Origin: Rs1 sp029027825
Lineage (GTDB): Bacteria > Pseudomonadota > Gammaproteobacteria > Pseudomonadales > Balneatricaceae
Assembly: GCA_029027825.1 (NCBI GenBank)
Contig: CP093399.1
Location: forward strand, 4,650,001 to 4,714,000
Reading direction: 5' to 3'
Length of the DNA stretch: 64,000 nt
Below the pieces are notes generated by a model, which did no database searches, was not told the DNA's origin, and saw only the letters and a list, made by a program, of their open reading frames with translations. The position numbers and the translations under genes were made by a program. Shown here one piece after another: positions 26,868 through 35,579 of this stretch (its first letter is position 1; each line of letters begins with the position of its first letter).

Positions 26868-27739
26868 TAGTAGAATAGAAAAAAATAAAATAGCCAGCTG
26901 CTGAGCAGTAAACTATCGACTCGGTCGCCCATCCCCCCGTGTCCGGGCAGCATAGTGCCGGTGTCTTTTATGTTATAAAAACGCTTCAGCGCCGACACTG
27001 ATAAATCACCGAAAAAACCAAACAGACAAATTAATGCCGCGCCAAACGCCGCTTCAAATGCTGACAGTTGGGTAAGTAGCGGGCCCAGCCAAAAGCCAAT
27101 CACACTGAGCGTGCTCAAACCGCCCAAGAAACCGGCCCAAGTTTTGTTGGGGCTCAAGGTCGGTGAAATCTGTTTTCCCCCCAGAGATTTCCCCCAGCAG
27201 TACTGAGCGACATCATTCCCCTGGCAAATAACCACTAAGAACAGCAAATTACCGATACCTAGCAGCATTGGTGATGCACTTAAAATAGCGCTAATCGCAC
27301 TGAGCCCCAAGATCCAGCTAGCACTCGCGGCCATAAACAGCCGCCGCTTTTGAGTGTGCAAAATAGCCGATGACAACCAGTAGAGAGCAGCTATTAAGAG
27401 CGATGTCACCAATAGTAATAAAGTCCAAGCCTGCCAGAAAATACACCACTGTAGCGCTAAACAGAGCAGCACAGGCAACAGCCATCGCCAGGAAAGCTGC
27501 AGCTGATTAATCTTGGCTAATTCATAGAGGCAGCAACAAATCACTACTGCGGTCAGCGTATACAAACTCCACAGATTGAAGCCGGCCAATAACAGCACGG
27601 CGATGATATACCACCAAGTGGTAATTCTTTGATAGAGTTGCAGCTTTTCTGTATGCCATGAATAGCGGCGAATCAGCGGAATAAACACGCTTAAAGCAGC
27701 CAGTAAAATACTGAGTAAGATGAAGCTATTATCTAACAT
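26855..27739 (-). CDS. CDP-diglyceride synthetase family protein (CdsA/YnbB-like)
   Basis: The 294-residue protein has about eight membrane helices and the complete CDP-diglyceride synthase signature near the C-terminus: SALKRFYNIKDTG followed by LPGHGGMGDRVDS. QGNDVAQYCWGKSLGG and SPNKTWAGF are further family motifs. It should make CDP-diacylglycerol or a related CDP-lipid from CTP. The gene overlaps the upstream PAP2-phosphatase pseudogene by 11 bp, the pairing seen in E. coli ynbB/ynbD, so it is more likely the accessory paralogue than the housekeeping CdsA. The final LNP and stop codon come from the repeat end at 26855-26867. Confidence 0.87.
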   Translation of the reverse strand: MLDNSFILLSILLAALSVFIPLIRRYSWHTEKLQLYQRITTWWYIIAVLLLAGFNLWSLYTLTAVVICCCLYELAKINQLQLSWRWLLPVLLCLALQWCIFWQAWTLLLLVTSLLIAALYWLSSAILHTQKRRLFMAASASWILGLSAISAILSASPMLLGIGNLLFLVVICQGNDVAQYCWGKSLGGKQISPTLSPNKTWAGFLGGLSTLSVIGFWLGPLLTQLSAFEAAFGAALICLFGFFGDLSVSALKRFYNIKDTGTMLPGHGGMGDRVDSLLLSSWLFYFFLFYYLNP

Positions 27740-29102
27740 TATTGACTTCCAGTGCGGTTTTTTTGCAGCGCTCGGCGACAGCTAATAGCTGGTTGTCCGA
27801 GAGGTATTGCGCGCCCAATTTAACCGAGCCACCGAGTGCCGTCAAATACTGGCGCGCGCGGCTAGGTGAATAGCCTCTATCGATCATCAGATACAGACAG
27901 GCCACCAAATAGCAGCGGCTATAGCCCATTGCGCAATGTAAATAAACGACTGGCGTACGTGTGCTAGATAAAGGTGTGCCTTGTGCTTGTACTTGCAATT
28001 TTAGCTGAGCAAGTAAACTCGACATGATGCTCGCTAATTGCTCGGCACTGGGTGCCTGTAAATCTAACAGTGGAAAATTTTGATACTGATCTGTCAGCAG
28101 TGACGGCTGCTCATTGAGCTCCGCGGTTAAATCAAAAACACTGACCGCTGCGGGTAATAGTGTTACTAGCGCAGGCTTTAACTTAGGCCCCAGCCACAAC
28201 TGATCAGTGATCTTAGTCAGCCGTTGCGAATTGGGAAAACAACGATTGTTTAACCACCAAGTCAATTGATAGCCTAGTAAATAGGGCGCAAACAACAGCC
28301 CTCGATAAAAAGTTAGCTTGCCGGATCTTTTACCTAGCCAGCGCGGCTGATTGAAACTGTAAACTAGGCTAGTTGCCAACAAGCTAGTCGCTAGATAACC
28401 CATCACCGCCATTGCCGGGTACGATTTATCTGCCAGGAAATGCATCGCCAACATGCTCAAGCCGCTTGCCATTAAATACAGCGAACTTGCGTAGTGCGCA
28501 CTGTTTTTAATCAGGAGATTAATCGTCACGCCTACTGCTAAGCCGCTAATAATGTCGATGCTGTGATGCTGTAGAGTAAACCAAGTCGATACAATAATCA
28601 GCGCAAACCAGACTCTTGAAATGGCGCGCAGTGTCGTATTGCGAGTAACTTTTGAAACTTCGCTGTAAAAGATAACGGCATATATCTCTTGTAATGTAGG
28701 CGCTTGATTTTAGGGCTGGTCGATATAGTGTAGCAGTGAAAAAGCTTGTGTAAATAACAGCCCGTCTAGCTGTGGGAACGGCTGGTTAAATTTAAGTGGA
28801 TAGAGCAAAAAAACGGCGCAGGCAATCAGCACCGCCCAACTCAACTTTGCCAGTAGGCGGCGTAAATCGACTATTTTGTTAAACAGCAGAAAAAATGCGC
28901 AGTAGCCGAGCAGTGAGCTGGCATAGGGAATAATCATCCACTTCAACAGCACTTGGTAGCTGTCTACCACAAATAGCAAACTCGGTAGCTCAAGCAGCGA
29001 CGCCGCAAAATTTGCATATAGATAGCAGCTAGTGAAGAAGCTTAAACTCAAACTCAGTAGCACTGCTCTATGGGTGAGCGAGCAACAGCTGTCGTTGAAC
29101 AT
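27729..29102 (-). pseudogene. PAP2 lipid phosphatase-tyrosine phosphatase fusion (YnbD-like), internal stop
   Basis: A single frame of 457 codons runs from ATG at 29102 to 27729, broken only by TAA at 28710-28712 after HYIDQP. The N-terminal half has PAP2-type membrane helices; after the stop come NQAPTLQ and QHHSIDIISG, matching PAP2 motifs. The C-terminal half has the dual-specificity phosphatase P-loop HCAMGYSRC near the end. The PAP2 motif usually reading PSLH is here PTLQ, so the acid-phosphatase site is also lost. The stop replaces an aromatic residue in related proteins by my recollection. A GTG at 28529 could restart the C-terminal phosphatase part alone. The E. coli neighbours ynbA and ynbC are absent. 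Confidence 0.82.
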
Positions 29103-29165
29103 GGGTAGCTGTTCATCAATATTAATAGTGGATCTCTCTATGTTTTAGACAGCGATTTATTATAA

Positions 29166-29336
29166 CCTGAATCAGTGGCTTTACAGCGCCATGTAGTGCA
29201 AGCTATTGATTGTACAGCGGTTATAGGAAATTCCGTTGAACATGCGGGTGAAGCTAAGATACTTAAATTCCACTGTAGAGCTAATGATTTACACTCTGTA
29301 TTCACTCTGTATTCACTTTGAATTCACAGATTCAGG
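29166..29336 (+). mobile_element. MITE family A copy, left of the AT-rich hydrolase
   Basis: The 171-bp element runs from CCTGAATCAGTGGCTTTAC to GAATTCACAGATTCAGG. ACTCTGTATTC is duplicated inside. No target duplication is seen. A further 13-bp end fragment, GAAGTCACGGATT, abuts it at 29340-29352 and touches the hydrolase stop codon. Confidence 0.85.
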
Positions 29337-29350
29337 TTAGAAGTCACGGA

Positions 29351-30127
29351 TTATGATATATCAAAAAACTGTGTTATTATTATCTCGATAACTTGTGGTT
29401 GTTCTTTATGTACTTCGTGTTCTGAAAATGCAACATTTAAAAAATTTGCATCCTCAATCTGATTCTTTAAATGTGATAAAGATTCTAAAGAAACTAAGAA
29501 ATCATTATCTCCTCTTATGAGTAATGTCTTAGCGCTAATCTTCTTAACATTTTCATTGGGATGCCCTGTGTGACTTTTATCAAGCCACATATCAACATTT
29601 GCCTGTGATAATTTATCAAAATCAGCTTCTGAATTTAACTTTTGGTATAACTCAAAGTTATCATGAAATATTTCTTTTGCACTTTGAGGAGTGATGGTCT
29701 TTATCATATCTTCAACTTCTACTATATCTTGTTCTTTCCATGAAGCTCCCATGGTTATAAGTTTATCCACTTTTATACTATTACTTAAAGCAATACGGTA
29801 ACCTACAACACCTCCATCACTAAAACCAATAATATTAACAGTATCAATGCTTAAAGCTTTTAGTACGCTCTCAACATCAAATTGTATCTGCTGATAGGTC
29901 AGTTTTTTATTTCCCAGTGTGGATTTTCCATGTCCACGGCTATCTATACCAATAATATAAAATTCATTTGCAAGATATGAAACGATTGAATTTAAATCTT
30001 CTATCGTTCCAAATCCACCATGAAGCACTAGCAAAATAGGTTTTTCTCTATCTCCTATTGTTTCAAAATATATTTTAGCTTTGTCAATATTTGTATATTG
30101 TCCTGATTGATGATTAAATGTTTTCAT
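29351..30127 (-). CDS. Alpha/beta hydrolase, AT-rich
   Basis: The 258-residue protein has the alpha/beta hydrolase fold: LHGGFGTIED holds the oxyanion-hole HG, DSRGHGKS is the second motif, IGFSDGGVVGYRI (near residue 98) has the nucleophile, though as SDG rather than the usual GxSxG Ser-Gln/Met, and EHEVHKEQP carries the C-terminal His. The substrate cannot be named. Codon use is much richer in A and T than in neighbouring genes, and family A repeats flank it on both sides (29166-29336 and 30155-30314). This suggests it arrived by transfer, possibly carried between repeat ends. The ATG start is preceded by GGAGCAG. Confidence 0.87.
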   Translation of the reverse strand: MKTFNHQSGQYTNIDKAKIYFETIGDREKPILLVLHGGFGTIEDLNSIVSYLANEFYIIGIDSRGHGKSTLGNKKLTYQQIQFDVESVLKALSIDTVNIIGFSDGGVVGYRIALSNSIKVDKLITMGASWKEQDIVEVEDMIKTITPQSAKEIFHDNFELYQKLNSEADFDKLSQANVDMWLDKSHTGHPNENVKKISAKTLLIRGDNDFLVSLESLSHLKNQIEDANFLNVAFSEHEVHKEQPQVIEIIITQFFDIS

Positions 30128-30154
30128 ACGCTGCTCCTATTCATATAACTATTT

Positions 30155-30314
30155 CCTGAATCAGTGACTTCACTGCGCCACATAGCATAAGCTCTTGATT
30201 CTACAGCGGTTAGAAAAATACCCACTGAACCTACGGGTGCAGCTAAGATTTTTCAATTCCACTTTAGAACCAATATCTTACACTCTGTTTTCACTTTGAA
30301 GTCACGGATTCAGG
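30155..30314 (+). mobile_element. MITE family A copy, right of the AT-rich hydrolase
   Basis: The 160-bp element, nearly identical to the 884 copy, runs from CCTGAATCAGTGACTTC to GAAGTCACGGATTCAGG. The flanks TATTT (30150-30154) and TGTTT (30315-30319) form an imperfect 5-bp duplication. It is in the same orientation as the copy on the other side of the hydrolase gene. Confidence 0.9.
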
Positions 30315-30324
30315 TGTTTATTAT

Positions 30325-30409
30325 CCTGAATCCGGGTCTTCAGAGTGAGTACGCAGTGTAGTGAATATTGGCTTTACAGTGTAATTTAAAAATCGTAGCT
30401 GCAAGCTCA
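30325..30409 (-). mobile_element. MITE family A half copy, truncated in the ATPase gene end
   Basis: The half starts CCTGAATCCGGGTCTTC and follows the internal family sequence to GCTGCAAGCTCA, where similarity stops at about 30409. The trailing TCA is the complement of the TGA stop codon of the ABC ATPase gene, so the repeat supplies that stop. Confidence 0.7.
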
Positions 30410-31219
30410 ACGCGATTTCCTTAATGATGCAATTGGAATACACAGCGGAGTGTGAAAAATCGGGTCTTCGATGATATGGCTTTTCATGGAAAAAATATCT
30501 TCAATTAGCTGAGTATTGATAATATCAGCAGGTTTTCCCTGAGCCCTGATCTCGCCGTCTTTCATGGCAAAAATATAATCGGCGTAGCGCGCCGCTAAAT
30601 TAATGTCGTGTAAGACTAATAATATGGTCTTGCCGTAATCGACATTGATCTGCTTAATTAGATTGAGACATTCAAGTTGATAGCTCATATCTAAGTGATT
30701 AATGGGCTCATCCAGGGCGATGGTCTCAGCATCTTGTGCCAGCACTACAGATACCCACGCCCGCTGTTTTTGGCCGCCGGAAATTTGATTAAGTTTGCGA
30801 TCTCTAAGTTGATAGATATCCGTGGCACGCAATGCTTTTTCGACTTGCTCACTGTCTTCAACTGACCACTCTTTAAAAAAGCTCTGATGGGTGTATCTAC
30901 CCAGTTTCACCAGCTGAAAAATAGTCAATTCATCAGGAGCTGTTGGGGTTTGGGCGAGAAAGGCAAAAGACTTGGCAAACTCTTGAGTGGCAAAACTTTC
31001 GATGTTTTTGCCCGCCAAAGATATTTCGCCACTGCTAGGTTTAAGTAACCTTGCTATGTTGCGTAGCAAGGTTGACTTGCCGCAGCCATTGGGGCCTATA
31101 AAAACCGTAATCCTACCTTTGATCAAGGATAAATTTAACTGCTTAAACAACAGCGTGTTATCGTAACCAAAGCATAGATCATCGACCAAAAGATGTACAT
31201 TTTCTCGGCGCTGTTGCAT
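30407..31219 (-). CDS. Iron-siderophore ABC transporter ATPase (FepC/FhuC-like)
   Basis: The 270-residue ATPase has Walker A GPNGCGKST near residue 42, signature QISGGQKQRAWVSVVLAQD, Walker B AIALDEPINHLD and LVLHDINLAARYAD, typical of the FecE/FepC/FhuC group. The C-terminus ends IFHTPLCIPI plus a short tail whose stop codon lies in a truncated repeat. Start and upstream permease stop overlap as TAATG. With the two permeases and the divergent binding protein it forms a complete importer for a ferric siderophore or haem-like ligand. Confidence 0.94.
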   Translation of the reverse strand: MQQRRENVHLLVDDLCFGYDNTLLFKQLNLSLIKGRITVFIGPNGCGKSTLLRNIARLLKPSSGEISLAGKNIESFATQEFAKSFAFLAQTPTAPDELTIFQLVKLGRYTHQSFFKEWSVEDSEQVEKALRATDIYQLRDRKLNQISGGQKQRAWVSVVLAQDAETIALDEPINHLDMSYQLECLNLIKQINVDYGKTILLVLHDINLAARYADYIFAMKDGEIRAQGKPADIINTQLIEDIFSMKSHIIEDPIFHTPLCIPIASLRKSR

Positions 31220-32283
31220 TATTTTTTAACCTTACTACCTTGATAAATTAAATAAAAGAAATAGGGTGCTCCAATGACGGCCGTAAACACTCCAGTGGGT
31301 ATCTCCATATTATTATTAAACAATATAGGCATAAAAGTGCGGGCAAAAACATCGGCAACCAGCACGATTGCCGCGCCGATAAATAAGGTGGCAAAGATCA
31401 GTGACCTTATCGATTGCCCCACTATCATCCGCGCTAGATGCGGCGCTACTAAACCTACAAAGCCTATACCGCCAGCGAAAGACACCGCGCATGCGGTCAG
31501 CAGAGCGGCGAGTATAATACTGGAGTACTGAGCAACTTTTAAATTTACTCCCATCGACACTACCGCATCGTCATTTAAGACCAGAACGTCTAAAATCCGC
31601 GAAAAACCAAGTAATATACAGAATAAAAAAGCAAATACTGTCAGTTGAATCCACATTTCATCGACGTTGACTGTTGCCAAGTCGCCGGTCAGCCAGAGGC
31701 TGACTTCGACAGCCCGGTATACTGAGTTGGACATCATAAACAAGGTGGTTAAAGCTTTGCCAAGTGTGGCGATGGCAATCCCATATAAAATCATCATCAA
31801 CATATTTCCAGGGTGGAACCTGGCTAGTAACAGCACCGTTGTTAATGCCAATAAACTACCAATGCTGGTGGCAATAGGTAGCAGGTAGATAGGTACATCC
31901 ACAATCAGATGATTGTCAGTGAAATAAGCTAAAAATATAATAGCACCAAGCGCCGCGCCCTCTACGACCCCAAAAACAGAGGGGGATGCCAAACTATTTT
32001 TAGTGACACTTTGGAGCAATAATCCTGCTAACCCCAGTGCACCGCCGCTGACAATAGCAATAATAGCCCTGGGAATCCTAAGGCCCTGAACCACAAAAAC
32101 ATCAAGTGTTTTACCCTCGCCAAATAGCGCAAATAGCACCTGATCCGGCGGGATATATTTAGTGCCGATGCCGATTGAAAATACCAGCAGAGCGAACATA
32201 AATAACCCCAGGGCAATATTCAGCCAAAGATTGCGTATATTTAGTAGCATGCTGAGGCCGTTGTAGCGCCAAGTTTTATACAT
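31219..32283 (-). CDS. Iron-siderophore ABC transporter permease 2 (FecD-like)
   Basis: The 354-residue inner-membrane permease of the FecCD family has about nine to ten helices. LRIPRAIIAIVSGGALGLAG, SLASPSVFGVVEGAALGA and GFVGLVAPHLARMIVG are hallmarks; the last contacts the ATPase. The start overlaps the end of the first permease gene by eight bases. Together the two form the FecC-FecD-type heterodimer. Confidence 0.94.
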   Translation of the reverse strand: MYKTWRYNGLSMLLNIRNLWLNIALGLFMFALLVFSIGIGTKYIPPDQVLFALFGEGKTLDVFVVQGLRIPRAIIAIVSGGALGLAGLLLQSVTKNSLASPSVFGVVEGAALGAIIFLAYFTDNHLIVDVPIYLLPIATSIGSLLALTTVLLLARFHPGNMLMMILYGIAIATLGKALTTLFMMSNSVYRAVEVSLWLTGDLATVNVDEMWIQLTVFAFLFCILLGFSRILDVLVLNDDAVVSMGVNLKVAQYSSIILAALLTACAVSFAGGIGFVGLVAPHLARMIVGQSIRSLIFATLFIGAAIVLVADVFARTFMPILFNNNMEIPTGVFTAVIGAPYFFYLIYQGSKVKK

Positions 32284-33271
32284 CGCTTTTTCCTCGGCCT
32301 GGGTTGCGACTGATTAGATAAATGAAGAAAGGGACCCCGATAATAGCGATGAGGATTCCGACCGGTATCTCTGTTGGGTAATACAACAGGCGGCAAGCGA
32401 TGTCTGCTATCAGCGCAAATAACGCACCAAAGAGCGCCGCGATAGGTAGCAACACTGTATGGGCTGTGCCGACAAAAAAGCGGGCTATATGGGGCACGAT
32501 TAAGCCTAAAAAACCAACCGGACCTGCCAGCATCACCGCTCCTCCTGACAGTACTGAAATAGCGATAAAAATGCTGATGCGGATGCTTTTCATCGGCACT
32601 CCCAAACTTTTAGCCATATCATCATCTATTACCATGACGTCTAATTGACGGGGAATAACAAAGGCTATCGACATACCGACAAGAATCGGTGGTAGTGCAA
32701 CCCATAGCAGCCCAAGGCTCTTGTTGACGAAGCTGCCGGACAGCCAAATCAACATGATAGAAACGCTTTCCTCATCGATCACCATGATTAACTCAATAAA
32801 TGAATAGAGTAATGCCGAGAAAGTGAAACCGACTAAGATAATTCGCGCCGAGGACATTTGTCCTTGAGTACCGGCAAAGCCTATAACATAGACCACTAAG
32901 CAGGCGATTAAAGCACCGCTAATGGAGAATGCTGCAATGGTAAATTCAGAGCTAATGCCTAATAGCACCATAGCTACTGCCACCGCTACAGCAGCGCCGG
33001 TGTTTATTCCTAGAATCCCTGGAGATGCCAGCGGGTTTCTGGTTAACGCTTGTACCAATACTCCCGCCACTGCCAAGCTGGCACCGACAATTGGCGCGAT
33101 GATCATTCTCGGCAATCGGTAATCATAAATGGCACTGTCGGCGTTGCTTCCCGCGTAGTGAAATAGTGCTTGGTAAACTTGGCTGGGGTTATAAAGAGTT
33201 AAGCCAAAATGCAAGCTGGCAGCCATTGCTAATATTATAAAGAATATAAGGAAGAATACTAATTTAGACAT
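32276..33271 (-). CDS. Iron-siderophore ABC transporter permease 1 (FecC-like)
   Basis: The 331-residue inner-membrane permease of the FecCD family has YDYRLPRMIIAPIVGASLAVAG, NPLASPGILGINTGAA and GPVGFLGLIVPHIARFFVG. It is the first gene of the leftward three-gene unit and is divergent from the binding-protein gene 115 bp away. No convincing Fur box could be found in that gap, although it is AT-rich (GATTATTATTTATAC). Confidence 0.94.
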   Translation of the reverse strand: MSKLVFFLIFFIILAMAASLHFGLTLYNPSQVYQALFHYAGSNADSAIYDYRLPRMIIAPIVGASLAVAGVLVQALTRNPLASPGILGINTGAAVAVAVAMVLLGISSEFTIAAFSISGALIACLVVYVIGFAGTQGQMSSARIILVGFTFSALLYSFIELIMVIDEESVSIMLIWLSGSFVNKSLGLLWVALPPILVGMSIAFVIPRQLDVMVIDDDMAKSLGVPMKSIRISIFIAISVLSGGAVMLAGPVGFLGLIVPHIARFFVGTAHTVLLPIAALFGALFALIADIACRLLYYPTEIPVGILIAIIGVPFFIYLISRNPGRGKSDV

Positions 33272-33385
33272 TGGTGTTAATGGTTCTCGTTTAGCGTATG
33301 ATTATTATTTATACTTATAGCAAGTTTGTTTTAAAAGACCAACTAAATTCACCCAACTCAACTCAACTTAACTCAAGGAATTACC

Positions 33386-34309
33386 ATGAGATTGATTAAA
33401 AGTATGACTGCCTCTTTAATCGGCATCAGTGTTTTTTGTGCCTATGCAGTCGCTGGCGACTATCAAATAACCCATGCGATGGGGACCGCCAACATTTCAG
33501 AGCATCCTCAAAAAATTATTATGCTAACCAACGAAGGTACGGAAGCGATGGTTGCCCTGGGTGTGAAGTTAGTGGGGGCCACCAACAGTTGGAAAGGTGA
33601 TCCAGATTTCTACACTTTTATCAAAGCCGAATTACAAGATACCGTGGCGGTTGGTAAAGAACACAAAATCAATTTAGAGTCACTGGTTGTATTGGAGCCC
33701 GATCTTATTATCGGCGTTAAAATGCGTCATGAAAAAATATACCCGCAGTTAAAGCAAATTGCGCCAACGGTTTTGTCTTCAACACTGCGCGGTGAAATGT
33801 TAGAAAATGTGGTGTTGTACGGTGCGGCTGTCGGCAAAGAAAAACAAGCGAAAGCACTGGTAGCCAATTATTATGAGCGCGTTGCAAAATTAAAAAAAGC
33901 TTTGGGCAAAAGTATCGAAGAAGAGATCTCAGTGGTGCGATTTCTAGCCAATAATGTACGTTTAATGCAGTTGGATTCTTTTTCTGGGCGAGTATTAAGC
34001 GATATCGGCTTTAAGCGTACCGCCAGCAACAATATTCATGGCTTCGCCGAAACCACTGAATCTAAAGAGCGGATACCGGCAATGGATGGCGATCGAATAT
34101 TCTATTTTAAATGGGATGACAAAGACCATAAAAGCACGGCTGTAGAAGACGAGTGGATGAATGAAACGATGTGGAAGAACCTCAGCGCAGTACAAGCGGG
34201 AAAAGTACATCAAGTCAGTGACACAATCTGGAACACATCAGGGGGGATTCTTTCAGCGAACAAAATGTTAGATGCAATCGCCAAAATTTACGGCGTGCAG
34301 ATTAATTAA
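33386..34309 (+). CDS. Iron-siderophore ABC transporter substrate-binding protein
   Basis: The 307-residue protein has a signal peptide ending near YAVAG and the periplasmic-binding fold of FhuD/FecB-type proteins. ISEHPQKIIMLTNEGTEAMVALGVKLVG and LVVLEPDLIIG are conserved N-lobe segments, and VHQVSDTIWNTSGGILSANKMLDAI closes the C-lobe. No lipobox Cys is visible, so it is soluble in the periplasm. The protein delivers a ferric siderophore to the divergent FecCD-type permeases. Confidence 0.92.
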   Translation: MRLIKSMTASLIGISVFCAYAVAGDYQITHAMGTANISEHPQKIIMLTNEGTEAMVALGVKLVGATNSWKGDPDFYTFIKAELQDTVAVGKEHKINLESLVVLEPDLIIGVKMRHEKIYPQLKQIAPTVLSSTLRGEMLENVVLYGAAVGKEKQAKALVANYYERVAKLKKALGKSIEEEISVVRFLANNVRLMQLDSFSGRVLSDIGFKRTASNNIHGFAETTESKERIPAMDGDRIFYFKWDDKDHKSTAVEDEWMNETMWKNLSAVQAGKVHQVSDTIWNTSGGILSANKMLDAIAKIYGVQIN

Positions 34310-34655
34310 ATTTCACCATTACCGCTGTGATAGTGTTTGCTATGACAGTGGTGATTTGCTGGAGGCATGCAGAGAAACTCATGCTCTGCGCTAACGGCTT
34401 TCGCCAGACTATTAGCATGCCTATAGTCGTTGTCTTAATCACAATTTCTCTGTACACCACAGGCGTGTGTGGCTTGTTCATAGGCGACCTAAATAGCCTC
34501 CCTAAATAAACTATTTAAAATGACTAAGGCTGCCAAAAACAAATTCTTATGTTACCTCGACATTCCTAGAGATACTTTTCTCAGCGGTTAAATGACTGTA
34601 AACTCTGCTGAAAATAAGCAGGCTTTAGCCAACCGATAGTGATCAAGGAATTAAC
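34310..34655. other. Intergenic region with hairpin before the AEC transporter gene
   Basis: The region opens with an imperfect hairpin at 34313-34354: outer arms TCACCA/TGGTGA, inner arms CTGTGATAG/CTATGACAG with a 6-nt bulge. It is a possible weak terminator of the binding-protein gene. The rest shows no gene; a 60-codon frame there looks non-coding. Confidence 0.4.
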
Positions 34656-35543
34656 GTGGAATTAAGCATAATAGTTGAACGCATTTTTGCGACTATTTTC
34701 CCAATGCTGATGATAGTTACTATCGGCTTTGTGTACGCGCGTCACAAGCCAACTAACATGAGTGTGGCGAACAGTCTCAACATCGATGTATTTATTCCTA
34801 TCTTGATTTTCTCAGTCCTGTCAGCCAAATCTTTTGCCTTTGGCGCACTGCAAGATTTAGCGATGGCCGCGGTGATTATTATTATTGGTTCAGGTATTTT
34901 ACTGTATCCGGTGTGCAAGCTGCTGAAAGTTGAGGTCAAGACGTTCCTGCCGCCGATGATGTTCAGTAATAGCGGTAATTTAGGTCTGCCATTGCTGCTA
35001 CTCGCTTTTGGCGAGGCCGCCTTAAATGCAGCGGTAGTGTTATTTATTGTGGAAATGTTTCTACATTTTACCTTGGGGATTTATATTCTCGATAGAAAAA
35101 CTAATCCACTAAAAGCCTTAAAGCTGCCGATGATATTGGCGACATTTGCCGGCCTGGCATTTTCGAATTTTAATATAGCGATCCCTGAAAACGTCAGCAC
35201 CTCGTTAGATATGATGGCTAAAGTGTGTGTGCCACTGATGTTGTTTTCGCTGGGAGTGCGGATGATAAATATCGACTTCTCCAGTTGGAAAATAGGTATT
35301 TGGGGAGCCATCTTAGCGCCGGCGAGTGGCGTGTTAGTGGCGCTTATAATCCAGCCATTTTTCAATTTAAGCAGTGAGCATTTTGCCTATTTGATCGTGT
35401 TTTCTGCACTGCCACCGGCACTGCTGAACTACATGGTGGCAGAAAAATACAATCAACAGCCAGAACAGGTCGCCTCCATCGTTTTGATCGGCAATATTGG
35501 CAGTTTGTTGGTGTTGCCAATCGCTCTATATTTTGTGTTGTAG
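34656..35543 (+). CDS. AEC-family transporter (auxin efflux carrier fold)
   Basis: The 295-residue protein has about ten membrane helices in the two-fold repeated arrangement of the AEC family. MMFSNSGNLGLPLLLLAFG (about 107-125) contains the NxGNxGLP-type motif of the first half. The second half has FSLGVRM and FSALPPALLNYMVAEKYN. Members export or exchange organic anions such as malate. The start is GTG with AAGGAA upstream. It stands between the siderophore and uronate clusters, converging with the latter; a link to uronate metabolites is only a guess. Confidence 0.9.
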   Translation: MELSIIVERIFATIFPMLMIVTIGFVYARHKPTNMSVANSLNIDVFIPILIFSVLSAKSFAFGALQDLAMAAVIIIIGSGILLYPVCKLLKVEVKTFLPPMMFSNSGNLGLPLLLLAFGEAALNAAVVLFIVEMFLHFTLGIYILDRKTNPLKALKLPMILATFAGLAFSNFNIAIPENVSTSLDMMAKVCVPLMLFSLGVRMINIDFSSWKIGIWGAILAPASGVLVALIIQPFFNLSSEHFAYLIVFSALPPALLNYMVAEKYNQQPEQVASIVLIGNIGSLLVLPIALYFVL

Positions 35544-35579
35544 GCAAGAGCTTCGCGCTAGGGATATAGCTGATTGAGG

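Noticed and set aside
33272..33385. Fur box between the siderophore permease and binding-protein genes
   Set aside because: Only a loose AT-rich match (GATTATTATTTATAC) is present; it has no clear 7-1-7 palindrome.
34327..34509. 60-codon frame after the siderophore-binding-protein gene
   Set aside because: It begins inside the hairpin of the presumed terminator, lacks a ribosome-binding site, and shows no recognisable family.
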